A DNA stretch of 64,000 nt from Tolypeutes matacus (Eukaryota > Chordata > Mammalia > Cingulata > Chlamyphoridae), in the NCBI GenBank assembly GCA_026826555.1, contig JAKSZT010033882.1, positions 1 to 64,000 on the forward strand. Direction: 5' to 3'. Both the position numbers and the translations under genes were made by a program. This document shows, in pieces, positions 57,121-64,000 of the stretch. Positions within the stretch are counted from its first letter, which is position 1, and each line of letters opens with the position of its first letter. The notes under the pieces are model-generated. The model had not been told where the DNA came from and did no database searches. It worked only from the letters and a program-made list of their open reading frames with translations.

Positions 57121-58049
57121 ATGGAGAAAATCAATTTGATGTATGGGGGAGATTTTATTTTGCTTGGATTCTCAGACCAGCCACAACTGGAGGTAGTCCT
57201 TTTGTGGTAGTCTTGATATCCTATCTTCTGATGCTCCTTGTCAACTAGCCATCATCCTGGTCTCCTGTCTGGACTCTAAACCCCACATGCCTATGTATTT
57301 CTTCCTCACAAATCTCTCCTTTCTTGACTTTTGCTTAACTACCAGCATTGCCTCCAGCTACTGTGGAAACTGAAGGGACATTCCAAGACCATCACATCCA
57401 CTGACTGTGCCATACAGCTCTATGTGTCACTATTGCTGGGCTCCACTTACTGTGTTCTCCTTACTGTCATGGCATTTGACCGACATGTGGCTGTGTGTAG
57501 ACCTCTCTGTCTACACTGCTGTCATGAAACCTTCATTTTGCAAGGTCTTAGCAGGAATAGCATGGCTTAGTGGAGTGGGAAACAGTCTCATTCAGAGTAC
57601 CATCATCCTTTGGCTGCCCTGATGTGGGCATTGCCATCTCTACCACTTCTTGTTTTAGGTACCCGCCATGAGCAAGTTGGCATGTGTTGACATCCACGCA
57701 ATGGAAGTCCAGCTCTTCGTGACCACCCTCGTTCTGCTGCTTCCTATGGCTTAGATATTGGTCTCCTATGAACTCATTGTTCAAGCAGGGGTAAAAATTA
57801 AGTCAGCCCAAGGTGCACAAGGCCCTGGGGACCTGTGGTTCCAATCAAATAGTTGTGTCCCTCTTCTTTGGGCCCAGTGCAGTCATCTACATCCAACCAA
57901 AATTATACTATGGCCATGGTCAGGGCAAATTCCTCACCCTCTTTTACACAGTTATTACTCCCATCCTTTATCCTCTCATATATACTCTGAGGAACAAGGA
58001 TGTGAAAGGAGCCCTGAGGAGGTTGGCGAGGAGAGAGCAAAATTCCTAA
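57121..58049 (+). pseudogene. Olfactory receptor pseudogene, near full length (OR2-like)
   Basis: 929 bases, the expected length for a 309-codon single-exon OR. Starts MEKINLMYGGDFILLGFSDQ at 57121. TM1 breaks at TAG 57208-57210 and is followed by further frame changes. [17 protein letters not shown] (TM2) can be followed in another frame. Then [22 protein letters not shown]3 [24 protein letters not shown] (box near-intact as [12 protein letters not shown]), a break, GVGNSLIQSTIILWLP, and VPAMSKLACVDIHAMEVQLF. TM5 is disrupted near 57755; [32 protein letters not shown] and [17 protein letters not shown] end with TAA at 58047-58049. At least four disruptions. The LLGFSDQPQLE and LKG-type loop suggest family 2 (inference). 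Confidence 0.94.
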
Positions 58050-60420
58050 GGAAAGCCAGTAACCAGTGCCTGGAAATGTATTAAAGAAACATCATGTTAA
58101 ATATCTACTCTCAAGTATATTACATGCGTGTCATTTACCTCTCTGACTGTATGTACCTAAGTAAGGGTAAAACTATGTGAAAAAATACACACATTCAGAT
58201 TCAACTTGTGTACCTCATAGAACTTCTTTTGTGAGTGTGTGTTTGTGTATAACAAATCTTTTCACACATCTCCTATGCCTATGTATTTAGTTCCAGAATT
58301 AAAACAGTGCTTAAATTTTATTTACAGAAAAAATATATATTAGTGTAAGGAAATTTGCATTTCCTTTGTAAAACATACCTGATATAATGTTACTTAAAAT
58401 GTTTTTGTACACATTATTCCAGTTGTTTCAAGAAAAATATAAAAAAATAAAATAAAATTTGAAAATACGTATGGGAAAGGTTTGTAGGTATTAATCAGAG
58501 ATATAAATCTATTTGAAATGTTACTATGGAAAATTTTATACATATATATCATAAAAATGTTTATTTCAATAAAAAATTATATTATCTATGTTCAGAAAGT
58601 CCAAAGGCCTGCTCTCAAATACCTTGTATTCAATCCTATTTGTCACTTTATTTTCTTTCTTTGGACTTTTTGTGGAGATAACTCATGGGTTCTGGATCCA
58701 GACTGTGTGGGTTTTAAATTTTCCTCTTCTAGTCACTATTTGTGAGGAACCTTCTGTTTTTCACATAACCTGTATTTTTGTCAGTTCAAGAAAGTCATTT
58801 TTTGAGGTGAGAGTGAAATTAACAATTTCATGCATAGTGATTAAAAAATATTGTCTTACATTGGTAAATTCCAAATAAATGTTAACAATTTTAAAAATAT
58901 TTCTCAAAGATAGTATTTTGTCTTGAAATTTCCAAATTCTTCACTCTTATTCTGTCATTTCCAACTTATGTTTGTTGGTCTGTATTAGTTTCTTCTCTTT
59001 TTTACTTTCCTGGAAACACTGACACCAGCCAAAATATCTTTTCTCAACTTCACACTGATTTTCACAAGTGTCAGTTTGACCTGGAATATTTGCTCTAAAG
59101 CACTGGTCCTGATTGGAAGCTCTTTGAGTCTGAGTTCATGAGCTCAAAGCACATTTCAGTTAAGAACTGATTATTTCCTGGGGCAACACTTACGTACTTG
59201 AGTGTACTGTGTCAAGTCATAAGTTCCTTACATGTACAGGAGCAATAACAAGAGTTCCTAATTTACCTGGCTGTTGTGAATATTCAATCAGCTAATCCAG
59301 GTAGAGTTTAGTCCAAATCCTGTTACTTATGAAAAGCAACACCCAAAATTTGCTCTTCTTCTACTTAATTTAAATAGTTCCAAGCCTCGGCAGCCTGACT
59401 TGTGGGATGATTTCCCTATTATACTTTTAATCAAATCCACATTTCTTCTAATAACCGTCAAATATACACAGCTATCCACTTTCCTTCATAAAGTTCTAAA
59501 TGTGTGTCCTACATATATTTATGTCTATCTTACCTTTATATAAATATAAATGTCATATCTTTATTATTCCCCAGCCATCTCAATCATAGATCACTGCTCT
59601 AATTCAGATACTCTATTTTACTCTTGATATACTTTGTAGGCTTGTGGTTCTCAGGCACATGTGGGTTCATGAGCACCCTTGTTTTGAAAAGGTTAATTTA
59701 ATTGATTTACCATGAATACCTCCCACTATGTCATGTGCTCTCTATTTACTCTTGACCTTCACAACTGGCTCAGGGTATCATGTGGTTTGCTTCTTAGTCG
59801 CTGAGGTATTTTAAGAGTTGGTACCTCTGGCCTAAGTGTTAAAGTTCCAAACTCTTCCCTTCAAGTCTTGTTTGTTTTTTGTGATGACTGATATTTCTCA
59901 AGAATTAACTTTCAAATATGACTATGCAATTTTATTATTAAGTGGCTCCCAATGCTTCCAGAATGCATTCTAAAATACTTAGCATGGAATTCCAGCTTCT
60001 CCATAACATGATCAATCAAGCTCTCATCTTCCACAACATGCTGAGGGCATGTTCAATCTATGTTTATTTAATAAGTAGAATCCCAGCAGTTTCTGATTTT
60101 TTAAATTTTTCTTCGCCTCATGGACTTTACACCATATCTACATAATGCCTGCTTAAAAGTCAAGTTTACCAAAAGGTGTCCTGGTAACCTAATGTTAACA
60201 CTTCTCTGCATTGCAAAGTCATTTTCCATGTGCTAATTAACCCTTGCATGAAATAAAGGGATCCTGATGAAAATCAAGTATTCTTTGTTAGGGATAGAGG
60301 TCATAATATGGACTAACAGCAGATAGCTTGGAAGAGTAAATGAAGACATAGTTTGGAAGGTATTTTCACATTTTGCTAATGAATTTGGAATTACCTCTGA
60401 GATCTGGGAGAGTCTCTTTT
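58050..60420. other. Unassigned intergenic DNA, possibly with ancient repeats
   Basis: No gene found over 2.4 kb. About 59230-59310 has MIR-like phrases (CTGGCTGTTGTGAATATTCA). About 59940-60070 has the character of an old interspersed repeat. Neither is strong enough for a firm call. Confidence 0.4.
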
Positions 60421-60424
60421 ATTC

Positions 60425-60605
60425 TATAGGGCCCTAGACTCTACAGTAAGACAAACCTAGGTTCTAAATCCCAAGGCAAGCTATTTAACCTCTTTAAGAT
60501 AAAGTTTCCAAATCTTTGAGTGGATTAAGAGTACAAACTGCACAGGTTACGGAGTTAAGTGAGACAAGGCAAGCAACATGCATGATAGAGAGACTGGCAC
60601 AAGAC
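60425..60605 (+). mobile_element. MIR SINE
   Basis: MIR order visible: ACTCTACAGTAAGACAAACC, TAGGTTCTAAATCCC, GCAAGCTATTTAACCTCTTT, AAAGTTTCCAAATCTTTGA, then GTTAAGTGAGACAAGGCAAG and GAGACTGGCACA. Plus orientation, moderately diverged. Confidence 0.7.
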
Positions 60606-60710
60606 AACTCAGTGCAAGTCCATCTACCCACGTTAACAGGTGACATGCATTGTAGAGAGACTATTACAAGACAGCTCAGTGCACATTCATCTATCCACAT
60701 GTTAACAAGG
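60576..60710 (+). repeat. 67-bp direct tandem duplication at the MIR tail
   Basis: Two units, 60576-60642 and 60643-60710, each starting ACATGCAT and carrying GTAGAGAGACT or ATAGAGAGACT, ACAAGACA, CTCAGTGCA, CATCTA, CCCAC or CCACA, and GTTAACA before AGG. About 85 percent alike by eye. The first unit begins within the MIR 3' part. Confidence 0.88.
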
Positions 60711-60757
60711 AGACTGCTCGAGGGATGTTCTTAAAATAAAAGAACAATGAATTTATT

Positions 60758-61082
60758 TTTTTTTTTTAATTTATTTATTTTTTATTGTGGGTAAAAATCA
60801 AAATTTTCACAATACATACCAATATTTGTAAAATGATATATAAATATATATGCATATATGTGCATTTGCTTACAAAAAATGTTATTTATATATATATAAA
60901 TATATTTTAAGAGGTGCTTAGATTACCGAAAATATTACACAGAACCCCTTGGGATTCCCATGTTGCCCACCTCCCACACCTCCCACCACATCCCACACAA
61001 ACATCTCCCACAAGTTTGTCGTTGGTGGCAAGGTCCCAGGATGTGTAAGTCCATTGAGGGTGGTGGGCCACACTTGTGGGAG
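60758..61082 (-). mobile_element. L1 insertion with 5' inversion (twin priming), 11-bp TSD
   Basis: 60765 to about 61016 is the minus-strand L1 3' end (same as 44498-44720). After a short junction (about 61014-61022) the sequence from 61023 to 61082 is L1 3'UTR in the opposite orientation (revcomp of about 44706-44777). ATGAATTTATT lies at 60747-60757 and 61083-61093. The two halves overlap in element coordinates, so CATCTCCCACAAG and CTTGTGGGAGATG form an inverted pair at 61000-61014 and 61072-61085. Confidence 0.92.
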
Positions 61083-61093
61083 ATGAATTTATT

Positions 61094-62402
61094 CTTTTAT
61101 CCATCCTGTCCATACCTCAGAGTAGCTCTTTTCCCACATATGTTTCCCTCTCTTATGTCTTTACAATTTTATAATTTTTTGATGTGGTCATTTTGACAGG
61201 TTAAAAATGCCCACTTCTAGTATTAAAATCTTCTCATGTCAGTAATGCAAATCTTCATCCCAGGTAACACTTCATTTATAGTTAAAGATTCTGTGCTTTC
61301 CCAATTTGAGCCCAACCAATCTGAGACTTGGCAGTGGTGAAATGATATGTGTCGATTTCTCCACCTTGTGCATATTCCTCTATGTGTGTATTGATAAGTA
61401 CCATTTCTGAAACTGTCATTGTAAAACTCTACAGAGGGTGAAGGGAGAAGTTCAAGAGAAAGTCTTACCTTGTGCTACAGCTTCACTCAGCTCTCACATT
61501 TTTGTAATTTTAGACAAGATTTATGAGATCAGTTCACTCAGGTCCCCAAAACTCTGGTAACACCTTCCAAGTTCCCTAAGTATCCCACATTCCTTTTACT
61601 TGACTTGAGGTAAGGAGGAAAAAACCCCAAAATCTGTATCAAACAAATCCTCCCTTCATTTGCAAATATCACCTCTCTTTTTTATCAATCTGAATATGGA
61701 TAATCAGCTGAGGGCTATCATGGTACATATTCATTATGTACTTCATGGAGCACAGAGCTCCGTGGAGCTTGTCACCACCTTTGCCTTTTGCCCCCTACAC
61801 ACTTTAAATATGGGTATAACTTATGGCAAGTTTTGGCCATTTCGGTGACAGAAAAAGTTATCTGTGGTAATTCCAAGGAAAATATTCAACTGTTGGTTCA
61901 AAAATATTTGATGCTCTTGCTTTCACTTAGCTACAATGGCTAGCAACATTAGGGTTCATGGTAACTCTTTCAGGATGTGATCCTGAGAGAAGATATATGG
62001 CATATCCCCTACCTGAATTTAAGAGACATACAGTGAGAATGAAATAAATACATGCTGCTTTAAACCATGGGGATTTTTGCTTTTGTTATTATAGCATATC
62101 ATACATTTCTGATAGCATCAATTATTTCTGATATAAGCACAAATGCAATTGTCAATCCATTTCCTTTGATATCTTACTTAAGAGTCTGATCACCTCTGTT
62201 TAGAATCTGGATGTACTTCTGAAGTACCTTTCATTTTGAATCTTTGAGACCTCAGCTGAAATAGACACTGCACCTCAGTTAACAATCTTTTATATTATTA
62301 TGATGACACAATTTGAATTTTGCAAGATAGACAATGACTGGAAACAAGAAAAGATATAAAGCAGGTACTTAAATTACAAGCAAAGACAATACTGTTTCTG
62401 AA
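61094..62402. other. Unassigned intergenic DNA
   Basis: 1.3 kb without a recognised gene or repeat; small frames here lack motifs. Confidence 0.45.
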
Positions 62403-62823
62403 GGAGTTTGCGGTATATGGTTACACTGTAGTGGAGGAGCTGGCAGATGGCATTGAAGCCTTCATAGGCCATCACAGTCAGGAGGACACATTCAATGGAG
62501 CTCAGCCCTAAAGATTTGTATAGCTGGATCACACAACCAGTGTAGCTAAGAGTATTCTCAGGGCCCTTGAACTCCTAAAGCATCTGTGGGATGATACTGG
62601 TAGTTAAGCAAAGGTCCAGGAAGTTGAGATTGGAAAGGAAGAAATACATGGGCATGAGGAGCATGGGGTTCAAGTGTGAGACCAACATGATGGGTTTGTT
62701 CCCAATTAGAGTGAGAGTATAAATAATACCAATGACCAGAAGGAGAATCATCGCCATCTGGGGGTGGTCAGAAAAGCCCATGGGGGATGAAGCCTGAGGG
62801 TTGCTAAAATTTGTCTCTTTCAT
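62403..62823 (-). pseudogene. Olfactory receptor pseudogene, N-terminal half
   Basis: Minus strand from Met at 62823 (MKETNFSNPQASSPMGFSDH; a Met seven codons upstream is also in frame). The glycosylation-type NFS near the N-terminus is kept. TM1 (MILLLVIGIIYTLTLIGNK), LMPMYFFLSNLNFLDLCL (TM2) and TTSIIPQML follow, then an in-frame TAG. The frame continues EFKGPENTLSYTGCVIQLYKS, TM3 [11 protein letters not shown] with EGFNAICQLLHYS (the MAYDRYVAICRPLHY box degraded to EGF), ending near KLLQ at about 62403. TM4 to TM7 are absent. It is the mirror image of the 5'-truncated remnants elsewhere, but its sequence is not continuous with any of them. Confidence 0.92.
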
Positions 62824-62844
62824 TGCTACTTTATTGTGAGTCAT

Positions 62845-63177
62845 CTTTCTAGGTCATTCCTATTTTATTGCTGTAGGGAGGATATCAGATACCATCACCA
62901 ATGGAAAAACAACAAACTGGTTCAAGGTTGAACATTTGTAGGCTGGAATGACAGAGAGAGAAATAACAGAGATAAACTAATACAAAAACTATGGGATAAT
63001 GTGATTTTTTAATGTAGAAAGAGAGGAAAATGATTCCTGAAAACATGTATTAAAAAAAAAAAACATGTATTCATTGAAATAAAGTATGTGAACAGAGAAT
63101 ACTTTGTAGAACCATGTAATAAAACATATTTGGGGTGTATACCAAATTCTCTGAAGATTGTCTAAATAGACCTTCAA
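62845..63177. other. OR upstream flank, unassigned
   Basis: 330 bases upstream of the OR N-terminal remnant; no promoter motif that I can support. Confidence 0.4.
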
Positions 63178-64000
63178 TTCTCTATAAACCATACTCAGTA
63201 TATAGATGTATTACCTTTCCCCCAGCATGGGACATGCCTTCTGGGGATGAGCCTCTTTGGCACTGAAGGGTTAGTACCAAGCACCAACTAAAAGTGTAAC
63301 TGGAAAAAGACCTTGACCAAAAGGGGGAAATGGTAAAGACAAATGAGTTTATATGGCTATGAGACCTCAAAGTGAGTTGAGAGATCATTCCATATGATCT
63401 CTACACCTCAATAAGGTTTCTTTTAATGCCATAGTAAATATTGCCTCAAATAGCAGAGCTTCTGAGGTCTCTGGGGACATTCAGACACTATAGGCAGGGC
63501 AGTTTGGCTCAGCAGTTTGGTCCCTTGACATAGGGCATTCTTTGTAATGTCTGCACCTCAGTGTGACAGAGTTGGACTTAGTTGTGGTTGATAGGTGTAC
63601 CTCCAAGAGACTTAAATCTTTGGGCTGTCCATGTACCAGTTGGGCCTTGAATCTGAATGGAGTTGCAATACCTACACTCCAGTTTATTGGACTCACCCAG
63701 GACAACTAAAAGGAGATGATGGTGGACAACAACCATCATAAGGAAGAGACAGACTGCAACTGCAAGCAAGATATTCCCATACATGTGCCCCATGGGATTT
63801 AAGCTCCCATTCAATTAGAGGCAGAGTGGGCATCACCATAGCAGAATTCTCAGGACTGGGGAATGAATGATGGAGTAGAGTAGAATTACTGTTATTCTAA
63901 TATAGACTTAATGTGATTCTCACAATGAAAGAACTTTCATCATTGATGTGGAGGCATCAATGGCAGTTCTGAGGGGAGGGAGAAGGAAAAATTTGTGTAA
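63178..64000 (+). mobile_element. L1 3'UTR fragment, runs off right edge
   Basis: Collinear with the second part of the L1-C 3'UTR (43370-44225): CATGGGACATGCCTTCTGGG, GATGAGCCTCTTTGGCACTG, AAAGACCTTGACCAAAAGGG, GGACTCACCCAGGACAACTA, GGGGAATGAATGATGGA. The 3' terminus is beyond base 64000. Confidence 0.85.

Noticed and set aside
60576..60710. CRISPR-like repeat
   Set aside because: Only two direct units with no spacers, in a mammalian context; a simple tandem duplication explains it.
1..64000. A novel defence, toxin or metabolic gene system
   Set aside because: No cluster of conserved open frames exists on either strand; all coding-like signal traces to L1, OR remnants or antisense shadows. 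The more novel structures are the L1 3'UTR architecture and nesting reported above.

Overview
This is a non-coding stretch of placental-mammal nuclear DNA, very likely from a xenarthran (armadillo, sloth or anteater). It is AT-rich, packed with LINE-1 (L1) retrotransposons in several age classes, carries MIR relics, and holds six decayed olfactory-receptor (OR) genes. The xenarthran guess rests on tRNA-derived SINEs (8395-8587, 4483-4597) that look like the DAS-type SINEs I remember from xenarthrans; no database was consulted. I see no intact host protein gene and no prokaryotic or viral operon. The only uninterrupted coding frame of note is the L1 ORF1 that runs off the left edge (1-815, minus strand).

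Layout. 1-2592: the 5' end of a young minus-strand L1 (5'UTR plus open ORF1). 2593-10195: ancient, mostly minus-strand L1 fragments holding one OR pseudogene, two SINEs and one young L1 tail, the latter and one SINE with clear target-site duplications (TSDs). 10196-17260: mostly unassigned DNA with L1 3' ends, MIR pieces, an OR pseudogene, a 5'-truncated L1 (12972-14339) that hosts a U4 snRNA retrocopy, and an L1 with a 5' inversion (16505-16855). 18120-25545: two diverged tandem copies of a 3.7-kb unit, each with a 5'-truncated OR pseudogene, separated by a 10-N assembly gap. 25700-29490: L1 3' regions and an LTR-like element.

30824-53935: an L1 pile-up. Two plus-strand L1 copies lie head to tail (L1-B 30824-36120; L1-C 36121-44482, continued at 53835-53935). 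A 500-bp solo LTR sits in the 5' part of L1-C (36265-36764, 5-bp TSD). A complete-length minus-strand L1 (L1-A, 44483-53824) sits inside the 3'UTR of L1-C, flanked by a 10-bp TSD. 53936-64000: mainly unassigned DNA with a near full-length OR pseudogene (57121-58049), a MIR with a duplicated tail, a second L1 with a 5' inversion (60758-61082), an OR 5'-half pseudogene and another L1 3'UTR leaving the window.

How the parts relate: nothing here works as a pathway. The L1 machinery explains nearly all the structure: TSDs, 5' truncation, twin-priming inversions, trans-mobilised SINE and U4 copies, and nesting that gives a relative chronology. The OR remnants resemble class II, probably family 2, and mark a degraded part of an OR cluster. 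Naming L1-0, L1-A, L1-B, L1-C and L1-D is mine, for this report only.
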